Source: Monocercomonoides exilis
Lineage: Eukaryota > Preaxostyla > Oxymonadida > Polymastigidae
Length of the DNA stretch: 64,000 bases
Direction: 5' to 3'
Assembly (NCBI GenBank): GCA_001643675.2
Contig: LSRY02000024.1
Location: 312,001 to 376,000 of the forward strand
Position numbers and translations under genes: made by a program. Positions 44,824-56,034 of this stretch are shown here, in pieces (the stretch's first letter is position 1; every line of letters begins with the position of its first letter). Below the pieces are notes generated by a model. The model was given only the letters and a program-made list of their open reading frames with translations. It searched no databases and was not told where the DNA came from.

Positions 44824-45531
44824 TCAAACATAAGTCTTTTTTGCAGTTTTGTTTTTCAAGAAACTATCTTCCATCATCTCCGCTGGAAGCATTTGAATAT
44901 CGTCAATGCTTTGGGAATCTTTTTCTGAAGATTTCACAGAAGCGGGATCAGTAATGACTTCAGGATGCAATTTCGCGGGCTCCTCAACAAGTTCTACATT
45001 TGATCCAAAAAGCTTCGATAAAACCAATAAAAATGGCTTTTCAACATTGAAATTTGTTTTTGTAGATATTTCCACTTATTGCATATTTTTTCTTTGACAT
45101 AACGACGCTTGATTTATATGAACTTTCCGATCTTTCAAGTAGAATTTATTTCCCACAAGTACAATAGGAATGTTTCCACACACTCTAATCACGTCTCGAT
45201 ACCATGTTGCAGTGTTTTGGAATGAAACTCTCGAAGTTAAGTCAAAAAATATAAATGCACAATGAGCCTGTTCGTAATAACGATCCCGAATTCCCCAGAA
45301 TCTTTCACGACCTTGAGTATCCCAAATATAGAAATTCACAGTTCCTTTGTTTGTATAAAGTGTGAGATACGATATTTCATACATAAACGTCCATATGCAC
45401 TGTGTCTTGAATTCATCAGTTCCAAGTTTCTGAATGAATGAAGTTTTTCCACTTTCATAATCCCCAATAAGCACCAGTTTATGCGGAGGAATTTTTTTTA
45501 TTGAGCTTAAATGAACTACATCTGATTTCAC
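44824..45531 (-). pseudogene. Ran-like small GTPase relic with lost GTPase motifs
   Basis: Intronless frame of 236 codons interrupted once by TAA (45078-45076), with the same frame continuing to 44824. It follows Ran closely: KLVLIGDYESGKTSFIQKL (P-loop kept), the Thr of switch I in WTFMYE, FWGIRDRYYEQAHCAFIFFD, VCGNIPIVLVGNK, ISTKTN (SAK box) and NVEKPFLLVLSKLFG. The G3 motif is WDTQGRE instead of WDTAGQE (the catalytic Gln is Arg) and the G4 motif is NKFY instead of NKxD. The stop replaces a conserved Tyr just before the SAK box. The acidic DEDDDL tail is absent. This is a diverged duplicate, either a pseudogene or a truncated non-hydrolysing paralogue, and not the cell's working Ran. Confidence 0.75.
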
Positions 45532-46196
45532 TTTTTTTTTTTTGATCCATGGAATTTATCTTTGATGAATTCAGTAACAATTTCAACTTTAAAATCTTAA
45601 ATAAAAAATCGAAAATCAAATAAAAATTTTGGGTATAAAAAGATTTTTTAGAATAATTGTTGTACTCAATGAAATTTTTTTAAATTTCATATTTTTAATT
45701 TTGATAAATCATTTTTTCACATTAATTGTTTACGTGTTGAAATTAAATAGATATATCTTTATTAAGTTTTAACAATAACTATTCACAATTATCTTTTCCA
45801 ACGAAAATCTCATTGGATTATTTCAATAAGCTTTTGTTCACCTATTATTTAAAAAGGATATAAATATTTAAAGAGTTATCATATCATATTGTTGTAATTT
45901 TTTGGCTTGATCCCATAGCAAGTTTTTTCATATATGTTAAGTTTAAAGCGATCAGTTCCGCAGAAGAAACAACAAAAAGAGAATGGTTTGTTCTTTAGAA
46001 TCATAATTGCTTATTAAAAAACATTTGTATTAGTACAACTGGCATCAACAACGTCTCCACAATTAATTTCTCCAATGGCAAGGTTTGAACAATCTTATTT
46101 GTTATATTTAATGGATATCGTTTTCTAATAAACATTAAATTAAGACTTTCTAATTTAGCAGAAAGAGTATCTACAGTACATACAGATCAAGAAAAA
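45532..46196. other. Divergent intergenic region
   Basis: A+T-rich sequence between the Ran relic (-) and the SF-assemblin-like gene (+). No ORF or motif could be supported. Confidence 0.5.
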
Positions 46197-47031
46197 ATGA
46201 CTTCAAAAAGGAAGTCTGATGATGAAGAGCGGTTTGTATTTTATGTAATGAAATCCTTGTATTTTAAAACTTTCATAAATTGTGTTTTTAGCATGAGGGC
46301 ATTGAAAGAAGATGTTCTATATTTGCAAAAAGAGTTGGACAATGAAATTAATAGAAGAAAAGATGCAGGGAATGCGTTACAGGCTCAAATTGATGAACGA
46401 GCAATTGCAACTCAGGAATCTTTCAGTCAGAACACAAAAGATAGAATGACGTTAGTTGTCCCTTCACTTGATAAAATAACAGATCGTTTTTCACCTCTTG
46501 GTTTGTTTCAATAATAAGTGAAAATATTGAATTGTGTTTAATCAAACAGAAAATGATAGCTTATCAAAAGATTTACAAATAAAGAGACTCGAGGAGCAAT
46601 CAGTTCTCATTGATCAGCAACTCAAAGCCTTTATTGTTTGGGAAAATTTAATGCACATTTTATTATCCCACTTTTTTTTTGCGATTTAGAAATCTTTCAG
46701 CGAAGAGACAACAAGACGTACAAATGCCGAACAAGATTTATCGATTAAAATTCAAGAAACTGAAAAAGATTTGCAAAATCAATTCAACAATATTTGCTCT
46801 GTACTGAAGTCTGAGATTGAGGCAACAACATCACAGAAGAAAGAGTGCGAGGATAAAGAGAATAATTCAAGAACAGACCTGGAAGAGAAGATTTCTTATG
46901 AGGCGAAGAGGTTGGAAGAAGGAATAGAACTTGAGAAAAAATTGAGAGAGGACAACGAAGAACAGATTATAGCGACTGTTGAGAAAGTCTTTGGTACTTT
47001 CCAGGATGGTCTCACAAAATTTGATGAGTAA
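46197..47031 (+). CDS. SF-assemblin/beta-giardin-like coiled-coil protein (four exons)
   Basis: Exons 46197-46231, 46292-46500, 46550-46635 and 46690-47031 join in frame across introns of 60, 49 and 54 bp (donors GTTTGT, GTTTGT, GTTTGG). The product is about 223 residues, almost all heptad-like helix: MRALKEDVLYLQKELDNEIN, IDERAIATQESFSQNTKDRM, KSFSEETTRRTNAEQDLSIK, LEEKISYEAKRLEEGIELEK. This resembles striated-fibre assemblins and giardins, which build microtubule-associated filaments in flagellates, where oxymonads have a prominent root system. The TAA at 47029 may not be the end. GAGTAAGC there is also a good donor (exon end 47026), and an exon at about 47222 (FQKNKDKLFMVIISDLFEKH) can continue in frame. 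Family assignment rests on helix pattern, so trichohyalin-like coiled coils remain possible. Confidence 0.65.
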
Positions 47032-47505
47032 GCTTTGTAAAATGTTGTTTTTATTTGTTCATTTCACATTTCAATTTGATTGAAGAATGCTATGCAATCT
47101 GTGATCAATAATTTAAAAAACAAAAACATTAATTGAGAACAGTGAATTGTTTTATTCAGTTTTTCAAGTTTTCTTTTCCTGTTATCAATGAAGTTGATGC
47201 AATTGAAATGAATAACAGTTTCCAAAAAAACAAAGATAAATTATTTATGGTTATAATTAGTGATCTTTTCGAGAAACATTCTTCAAAGATTGATTTCCCT
47301 TTTGTTTTGACGAATGTCATCATATGTTCCACAGCAATTTGGTATGAATTTGCTTATTAATACAGATAATAGTTTTTCATTAACAATTTTTTAAAATATT
47401 ATGTTAATATTGCAGATGATGAAGGAAGTTTGGCTCATTTCTTTTTGGCAAATTCCCTTTTTGATAGACAAATGTGCTTATTAATAAAATATTTGGAATT
47501 TTTAG

Positions 47506-50500
47506 AGGGAATCTTTGTAGGTGATCTCGATTCATCTGTCACAGAAAAAACTTTAATTCAACTTTTTGAAAAATATGGACCAATTTCTTCAGCTGTTATA
47601 AAGAGAGATAAAATAACTGGGAATAGTCTCGGTTATGGATTTGTTTATTTCGTAAATTCTAAGTCTCAAGCCGCTGTTTTAGAAAAATCTCATGATTTCG
47701 TTTGCACTTTTGAAAAAATCAAATTTTTATCAAAAGATTGTTTAACATTACTTAACTAGTGGCTAAGTTCGAGACCCGTAAAAGTTAATTCTGCATCAAG
47801 AAATTCAAATCTTCGTGTTACTGGTCTTCCTGCTGATATCACCGAAAAAGAACTTTCAACTATTTTCAGGTCAGATAACACATTTTTCTGACTTGACCAA
47901 TCTCATAAATTTAATTTTTTCAAAAAATTGGATTTATATCTCTCTTTTATATGCATATTTGTTTTTTTCAAAAAAGTCCTTTTGGTTCTTTACTGTCTAT
48001 TGATATAGATCATTCTGATAACACTGCATTTGTTAAGTTCCAAAAGCGTTCATCTGCTGTTGAAGCGAAGAGGCAGTTGTCCGAACAGCCACTGCGTGCA
48101 AATGCAACTTCAGATTCAGGCACAAATTCTGGGAGCGGAGAAAATCTGCCGGCGAGTGCGTTGCCGCCTCCCATTCTTCTGCATATTGATTGGGCTGATA
48201 GCGTTTCGCTATCGTCGTCGGTGATGCTGCGCTTCTGCTCATCGCCGATGGTTGTGTCCCACTTTATATTCAATGAAAAGTGTGTGGAGTTGATTGTTGG
48301 ATTGAAAATATATTATATATACATATTAATAAATATTTGATTGAAAAAAAAAAAAATAAAATCTGATATGTGATATAAAATACAAATTATATGTTTTTTT
48401 ATTATTTCTTATATTGCTTTATTTCTTTATTTTATTTCTGTTTTGATGTTTTATAATGAAAATTTTGTGCATATTCAAATGAATCTCAGAATTGTTGAGG
48501 CAAAAATGAAAGAGTTTGGCGAAGTTGAGCGTATTGAACTTCCTAAACAGGAAGGAGGCTGCTATCGAGGATTTGGGTTTGTTCACTTTAAGCCAAACAA
48601 AAAAGGAGAGCAGGTTTGCAATATTTATTTATATATTATTTTTATAATTTTTATTCCCATTTTTTAAATATGAAATTTATTAATTCATAAAAACTCATAA
48701 TTTTTATTATTTGCATTGTTCATTTCATTGCATTTCATTTTTTTCATTCTTTCTCTTTCACTTTCTCTTTCACCTTCTCTTTCCTTCTCTCCTCCTTCTC
48801 ATTCTCTCCCTCTTCTCTCCCCCTCTCCCTCTTCTTTCCCTCTCCTCCTCTCCCTCTCCTTATCCCTCTCCTTCTCCAGTCAGCCAACACCCTCCTCTCT
48901 CTCTCCACCCTCTCCATAGGCTCTGTCTCTGTCTCCATCCATCCACACAGAAGAGCCAACCAGCATCAGCAGCAGCAGCAGAGTAAGATGCTGAGCGGAG
49001 GAGAGAAACAAAAGGGAAACGGAGGGAGTTTAATGAATGTTATGAACAATTCGAATAATTCTTCTTCTTCTTCTTCTTCTTCTTCTTCTTCTTCTTCTTC
49101 TTCGTTTTCTCCTCCCCTTCCTCCTCCTCATTCTCTTTCTCCTTCTTTTAATTCTTCTTCTTCTCTTCCTCCTCTTCTTTCTTCTTCTTCTCCTTCTTCT
49201 CTTTCTCCTCCTCTTCAACCTTTTCTTCGTCCTCCTCTTCTTTCTTCTTCTTCTCTTTCCTCTTCATCTCCTCCTCTTCCTTCTTCTTCTCTTTCTTCTT
49301 CTCTTCCTCCTTCTTCTTCTCCTTCTCCTCCTCATATTCTTCCTCCTTTTACTCAAATTTCTTCTTTTCCTTCTTCTTTTCCTTCTTCTTCTTCTTCTTC
49401 TCTTCCTCTTCCTCTTCCTCTTCTCAATCAACAATCATGTTTTTATCCTTCTTCTTCTCTTTCTCTTTCTTCTTTTCCTTCTTCTTCCTCTTCCTCTTTT
49501 CCTTCTTCTTCTCCTTCTCCTTCTCTTTCTTCTCTTCCTCCTCATTTCACTCCTTCAATAAATTCTTCTTCTTCTTCTTCTTCTTTCTCTCCTCCTCTTT
49601 CTTCTCTTCCTTCTTCTTCTTCCTCTTCTTCTCCTTCATTTCCTTCTTCTTCTTTCAATTCTTCTTCTTCTTCTTTTTCTTCTTCTTCTCCTCCTTTCCC
49701 TTCTCAAAATCCTTTTTCTTCTCTTTCTCCTGCTTCTTATTTTCCTTCTTCTTCTTCTTCTTCTTCTTCTTCTTCTTCTTCTTCTTCTTCTTCTTCTTCT
49801 CCTTCTTCTTCTTCTTCTTCATTTCAACAACAACAAATAATAACAAATGAGAAAAGATTTATTTCTTCTTTTAATTCTTCTTCTCTTTCTTCAATTTCTT
49901 CTTCTTCTCCTTCTTCTCCTCTTTCTTCTCAAAACCCTTCTTTTCTTCCTTCTTCTACAAATTTTTCTTCTCTTTCTCCTTCTATTCCATTGAATTCTTC
50001 TTCTTCTTCTCCTTCTCCTTCTTCTTCTTCTTCCTCTTCTCCTTCTTCTTCTCTTCCTCGTATCAAACTTAATTCAAAAGCACAATCTTTTTATCCCACT
50101 TCATCATCATCATCTTCTTCTTCTTCTTCTCTTTCTCCTTCTCCAGTAAATCCTTTAAATTCTTCTTCTTCTTCTTCTTCTTCTTCTTCTCTTTCTTCAT
50201 CTTCTCCAATAAATTCTTCTTCTTCTTCCTCTTCTTCTTCTCTTTCTCCTTCTCAATCATTTCCTTCTCCTTCTTCATTTGTTTCTCCTCCTCCTCCTTC
50301 TTCTTCTCTTCAATCTTCTTCAGAAAAAATTGAAATGAATAAACAAAATGAGAAGAAAGAGAAAGAAAAAGAAAAAGAAGAAAAAGCAAAAGCTAAAGAA
50401 AAAGAAGAAAACAACGAAAAGAAAGAAGAAAGAGAAAAAAATAAAGAGAATGTTAAAAATGATAAAGAAATTGTTCAAAGAAAAAGTGAGGAAGAAGAAA

Positions 50501-53500
50501 GAGAAGAAGAAAGAGATGAAACAAAAGGAGAAGAGAAGGAAAAAGAAAAAGAAAAAGAAAAAGAAGAGAAAGAAGAAGAGAAAAAAGAAGAGGTAAAAAA
50601 AGAGGAAAAGAAAGAAACTGTTTCTTCTTCTTCCAATCCACAAATTTCTTCTTCTTCTTCTTCTTCTTCTTCTTCTCAAAATTCATTGTCAAATGAAACT
50701 TTAAGCTCAACTTTTTCTTCTTTACAGCCAAGATCATCATCATCTTCTTCTTCTTCTTCTCTTTCCTCCTCCTCTTCTTCTCAAAATTCTTCATTTAATT
50801 CTTCTTCCTCTCCTTTTCCTTCTCCTTCACCTTCTTCTTCCATTTCTTCTTCTTCTTCTCTTCCTTCTTCTTCTTCTCCCTCTCCTCTTCCTTCTCCTTC
50901 ATCATCATCATCTTCTTCTTCTTCTCCTTCCCCCTCTTCCTCTCTTCCCATCTCCCCTTTCTCTTCCTATTCTCTTCTACCTCTCTCTTCCACCCCTCCT
51001 CTCTCTCCTTTCTCTTCTCTCCAACAAAACACTCAAAATAACATTCAAATTCATCATTTCAGCTCATTTCATAGAAATATGCAAGTTAATCAGTTGGTTT
51101 CTTCTTCTTCTTCTTCTTCTTCTTCTTCTCTTCCTCCTTCTTCTCTTCCTCTTTCTTCTATTTCTTCTTCTTCTTCTTCTTCTTCCTCTTCCTCTTCTCC
51201 TTCTTCAAATCCATCTTCATTTTCTCCTTCTCCCTCTCATTTCCATTCACATGCTCCTCCTCAAATAACCTCTCAACCTCTCACCCCTCCTCTTCCTCCT
51301 TCTTCTCTTTCTTCATTTAATTCTTCTTCTTCTTTAAATTCTTCTTCTTCTCTTTCTCTTCCTCATCCTCTCCCTCTCTCTCTCAATCGCCCTCCCACTC
51401 CCCCTTCCCCTTTCTTCTCTTGCCTTCATTCTCATCCTCCTTCTTCTGTTTCCCCTCTTTCTCCTTACATCACTTCTCCACATAATTTCTCTTCTCCTCC
51501 TTCTCCGTCTTTCTCTCAAACAAATAATATTAACTTGAATAACATGAATAATAATAATATTACTAATATAAACATTAGTAATCCCATAAATAATAATTTA
51601 AATAATACAAATAATTTCTCCGAACACCATTCTATTTCTCCGGCGCCTCGCATAATTCCCCTACTGCCCCATACTAACTCAAACCCAAATTACAGGCAAG
51701 GATATCCTATCAGTACTTCTTCTCCTCCTCAGCCAGGACAGTTAGCTTCTATTCCAAGTGCTTATGTTTCTCCTCCTTCTTCACCTCCTCCTCTTCCTTC
51801 TCATTTTTCTTCTTCCTCTTCTTCTTATTCTTCTTCAAATCCTTTAACATCAAATTCTTCTTCATTTCCCTCACAATCCAACCAGATTTCCTTCTCTCGT
51901 TCTGTTTCTCCTCCTCTGACACCTCCAATTTCTCGTTTTTCACCTCGTTCTCCTCCTCCCTCTCATTTTTCCCCTCCTCCTCCTTCTCATCTGACCCCTT
52001 CCTCTCCTTCTCATTTCCCTCCTTCTTCTTTCTGTCCTTCTTCTCCTCCTCCTTTCCCTTCGCATTCTTCTGTATCCCCTTCTCATTTCTCTTCTTCTCC
52101 TCCTCTTTCTTCTTATTCTTCTCCTCCTCTTTCTCCTTCTTCTCCATTTTTCAATCAAACCGAAAAAGTTATCACTCCTCCTTTTGCAGAAGCATTTGAT
52201 CCGTGGAAGAAGAAGAAGAAGAGAAAGATGAAGAACGAGAGGAAAGAAAGAGGAGAAGGAGAAGTAGGGAAAGAAGAAGAAGAAGAAGAAGAAGAGGAGG
52301 AGGAGGAAACAGAAGAAGAAAATTTGGATGAATTTTCTGATTCTTCTTCTTCTTCTTCTTCTGTTAGAGATTCATTGTTTTCACAAAGTGATGATGAAGA
52401 TGAAGATGAAGATGAAGAGGTTGAAGAGGAAGAGGAAGAGGAAGAGGAAGAAGAAGAAGAAGAAGAAGAAATAAGAGAGAAAGAGAAAGAGAAAGAGGAA
52501 GAAGAAGAGGAAGAAGAGGAAGAAAGAGAAGAAGATAATGAAGATAATGCTATTTTGGAGGAGGATGAAGAGGAAGAAAGAGAAGAAGAAAGAGAAAGAG
52601 AAAGAGAAAGAGAAAGAGAAAGAGAAGAAGATAAGGAAGAGGAAAGAAATTGTTATGAAGTGATAGAAAAAGAGAAATTTAGAGAAAAAGAAGAAGAAAA
52701 AAAGAAGGAAAAAGAAGAAGAAGAAGAAGAAGAAGAAAAGAAAGAAGATAAAAGAGAAGAAAGAGAAGAAAAAGAAGAAAAAGAAGAAATTTCAAAGGAA
52801 TCCAAAAAAGGCATATCAAAACATTCAACTTCGGAGAAAAGAGCAAGGCAAATGAATGAACATCAACATCATCATCGGCATCGGAGAAATAATTCAACTT
52901 TATCTTCTTCTTCTTCTTCCTCTTCCTCTTCTTCCTCTTCTTCCTCTTCTTCCTCTTCCTCTTCTTCTTCTTCTTATTCGAATTCTGCTTTTTCTTCTTC
53001 TAATTCCTTTTCTCCTTTGTTTTCTCGTCTTTCTCCTTCTTTTTTGAATGAAAATGAAGAAGAAAATGAAGAAAAAATAGAAAAAATTGAAAATTTTAAA
53101 GGAAAAGTGAAAAAATTTGGAAGAAATAAGAAGAAGAAGAAGAAAGAGGAGAAAGAGGAGGAAAAGGAAGAGAAAGAAGAGAAAGAAGAGAAAGAAGAGA
53201 AAGAAGAGAAAGAGAAAGAAGGAGAAAGAAGAGAAAGAGAAGGAGAAAATGAGAAAGAAGAAGAAGAAGCAAAAACAGATGAAGAATGGATGTCAATTTT
53301 GAAAGTTTCTCCTTCACCTTCACCTTCTCAAAAGAGAGAGAAAGAAGAAGAAGAAGAAGAAGAAGAAGAAGAGAAAGAAGAAGAGAAAATGAAAAAAGAG
53401 AAAGAGAGAAAGAAGGAAAAAAAGAACAAAATAAAAGAAGATGAAGGAAAAAATGAAAAATATGAAGAAGAAGAAGAAGAAGAAGAAATAAGCAAAGAAA

Positions 53501-55863
53501 ACAAAGAAAACAAAGAAAACAAAGACAAATACGAATTTTATTCGAATTTCAGCTCAAAATCAGAAGAAAGCGGAGATTTTAGTGATTCTTCTATTTCTTC
53601 TTCGTTTTGTTCGATTTTGCATCGAAATATTGAGAAAGAAGAAGGAAAAGAAGGAAAAGAGAGAAAAGAGAGAAAAGAAGAAGAAAATGAAGAAAATGAA
53701 GAAAATGATAAAGAAAATGATAAAGAAAAGAAAGAGAATAATAATAAAAAAGAAGAAGAAGAAGACAATGTGAAACCAGAAAAAAGAAAGATGGAGAAGA
53801 GAAAAGAAGAGAAAGAAGAAATTATTGAAGAAAGAGAAGAAAGAGAAGAAGAAGGAAAAGAAGAAGAAAGAGAAGAAGAAAGAGAAAGAGAAGAAATAAA
53901 AGAAGAAGAAAGAACAAACATACCCATCACACCAGAATCCACTCATCCTTCCTCAAAAAGAGAAGAAATTTTCTTCGAAGAAGCAAATTTCGAAGAAGAC
54001 ATCGATTTTTTGCCTCGAATTGAAGAAAACTCAGTTTTCAATCAATTTTCAATGGAAACGGCAGAAAAAACAGAAAAAACGCAAAAAACGCAGGAAATTT
54101 CATTTTTAGACTGTTTTTCTGATGTTCCTGTTTCATTCTCGGAGAAATTCGGAGAAATTTCAAATATTTCTCCGAAGACAATTAGCGTAGTTGAGCGGTT
54201 TGGAGATAATCATAATCAAATAACTCGTAGCTTAACTTCTTCTCATTCTTCTTCTTCTCGTTCTTCTTCCTCTTCTCATTCATTTTCTTCTTCCTCTTCT
54301 TCTTCCTCTTCTTCTCATTCTTCTTCTCATATTTCTCCAACAAGCACAGAATCAACTGATATTTCAGATTCTTCCTCTTTCTCCGTCTCTTCTTCTTCTC
54401 TTCTTTCTTCTCAATCTTTCATTTCTTCTTCTTCTTCTCCCTCTTCTCATTCTCCTTCTTCTCATTCTTCTTCTTTTAATTCTTCTTCTTCTTCTCCTTC
54501 TTCTTCTTCTTCTCTTTCCATGTCATTAATACCTCATCCTTCTTATCATCTTGCTCCTATTTCCCCTTCTTCTACTTCTTCTTCTTCCATTTCTCCTTCT
54601 CCTTCTTCTTCTTTTATTTCTTCTTCTTCTTCTTCTTCTCTTTCTTCTCATCCAAAAGTTTCAAACAGATTATTTTCCACTCCGTTTCATCTAGAAAACA
54701 ATATTTCTCTTCCTCCTCTCCCAAAAACTTCTTCTTCTTCTTCTTTCCTTTCTCCTCCTCCTTCTTCTTCTTCCTCTTCTTCTTCCTCTTCTTCTTCTTC
54801 TTCTCATTCTCCTTCTCCTTCTTCTTCATCCTCTTTTATTTCTTCAGCCAACACAGATAAATCCAATTTAAGTGAATCTTCAATCTCCTTCATCGCTTCT
54901 ATCGAATCTTCTTCTTCTCATTCTTCTCCTTCTCACTCTTTCTCTTTTCCTTCTTCTTCTTCTTCTTCTTCTTCTTCAAATTCTTCTTCTCCTTCCTCTT
55001 CCTCTTCCTCTTCTCCTTCTTCTTCTTCCATTTCAACCTCTTCTTCTTCTCTTTCCTCTTCTTCTCCTTCTTCTTCCTCTTCTTCTTCTCCAACTTTATC
55101 CCTCTTCTCCCCTTTTTCTTCTCCCAACTTCATTTATTCTCCTCCTCTTTCTTCTTCTTCTTCTTCTTCTCATTCTTCTCCAATCAATTCTTCTTCTTCT
55201 CCTTCTTCTCCTTCTTCTTCTCCTTCTCCTTCTCCTTCTCCTTCTCCTTCTTCTCCTTCTTCTCCTTCTTCTCTTTCTCTTTCTTCTCCTTATTCTTCTC
55301 CCACAACCCCTCTATCAATGCCATTAGTTCCTTTATCTTCTTCTTCTTCTTCTTCTTCTTCTTCTTCTTCTTCTATTAATTCTTCTTCTTCTTCATTGAA
55401 TTCTTCAAATATTTCTCCTCTTTCAACACCAAAGCATTCATCTTTATTATCATCATCTTCTTCATCTTCTCATTCTTCTACAATTAATTCTTCCTCCTCC
55501 TCTTCCTCCTCCTCCTCCTCTTCTTCCTCCTCCTCTTCTCATCTTTCTCATCTTTCTCGCTATTCTTCCTTCGATTCCTATCCCATTCACAAGCCTCTGC
55601 CTTCAAACAGCCTTTTTTTAGGGCAATTGTCTTCTTTCACTCCAAAAAATTCATCTTCTCCTTCTTCTCTTCAGCAGATCAATGAAACTGAGGTTGATAT
55701 TTCTTCTTCTTCTTCTGTTTCTTCAGTTTCTTCAGTTTCTTCAGTTTCTTCTTCTTCTTCTTCTTCTATTTCATCACCATCATCATCATCATCATCTTCT
55801 TCTTCTTCTTTCTCATCTAGCAATGTGAATATCATGAATGATATTGGTAAACAATCTCCTTGA
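47506..55863 (+). CDS. PABP-like protein with three RRMs and a ~2,300-aa Ser/Pro + Glu/Lys tail
   Basis: Exons 47506-47699, 47760-47869, 47977-48279, 48490-48613 and 48880-55863 join in frame; the first coding exon upstream is unresolved. RRM1 has GIFVGDLDSSVTEKTL and RNP1 LGYGFVYF. RRM2 has LRVTGLPADITEKELSTIF and NTAFVKF, with a Ser/Gly insert (SDSGTNSGSGENLPAS) before ILLHIDWADS. RRM3 begins FIFNEKIVEAKMKEFGEVER, has RNP1 RGFGFVHF and is split by the last intron, finishing in the last exon as ANTLLSLSTLSIGSVSVSIH. The arrangement is like poly(A)-binding proteins, so RNA binding is well supported. The rest, about 2,290 residues from 48988, is Ser/Pro-rich blocks alternating with Glu/Lys/Arg blocks without domains. 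The giant ORF therefore does not start at 48988. The last intron (48614-48879) is almost pure pyrimidine in its 3' half. Confidence 0.82.
49058..55860 (+). repeat. Alternating (TCT/TTC)n and (GAA/AGA)n triplet tracts in coding DNA
   Basis: Pyrimidine-rich tracts encoding Ser occupy about 49058-50330, 50626-52150, 52897-53045 and 54236-55850. Purine-rich tracts encoding Glu/Lys/Arg occupy about 50336-50625, 52200-52860 and 53050-54000, with short mixed unique segments between. The longest pure runs are at 49750-49800 and 52920-52975. Long minus-strand ORFs here (poly-Lys or poly-Leu/Phe) are shadows. Confidence 0.9.
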
Positions 55864-56034
55864 AGGAAAGATTGAATGAAAAAAACAGATAAAAAAAAAG
55901 AGTGGGTATAATTAACGTTTACAAGATACTGTATTTTATTATTATAATTATTTATTATTATCATTTTATTATTTTTTATTTTTATTTTTATTTTTATTTT
56001 TTTTTTTATTTTTCAAAAAAAAAAAAAATGAATA

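Noticed and set aside
44824-45531. Functional Rab/Ran GTPase
   Set aside because: Internal TAA, loss of the G4 Asp and of the catalytic Gln argue against a working GTPase.
47760-47800. GTTCGAGACCC as a tRNA T-arm
   Set aside because: It lies in an RRM exon and no acceptor or anticodon stems surround it. No tRNA was supported anywhere in the window.
48988-55863. Stand-alone low-complexity gene starting at ATG 48988
   Set aside because: The frame is open upstream to the acceptor at 48879 and completes RRM3, so the ATG is internal.
49030-55964. Minus- and other-frame ORFs of poly-Lys, poly-Arg, poly-Leu or poly-Phe across the triplet tracts
   Set aside because: These are frame shadows of TCT/GAA repeats and have no mixed-sequence protein content.
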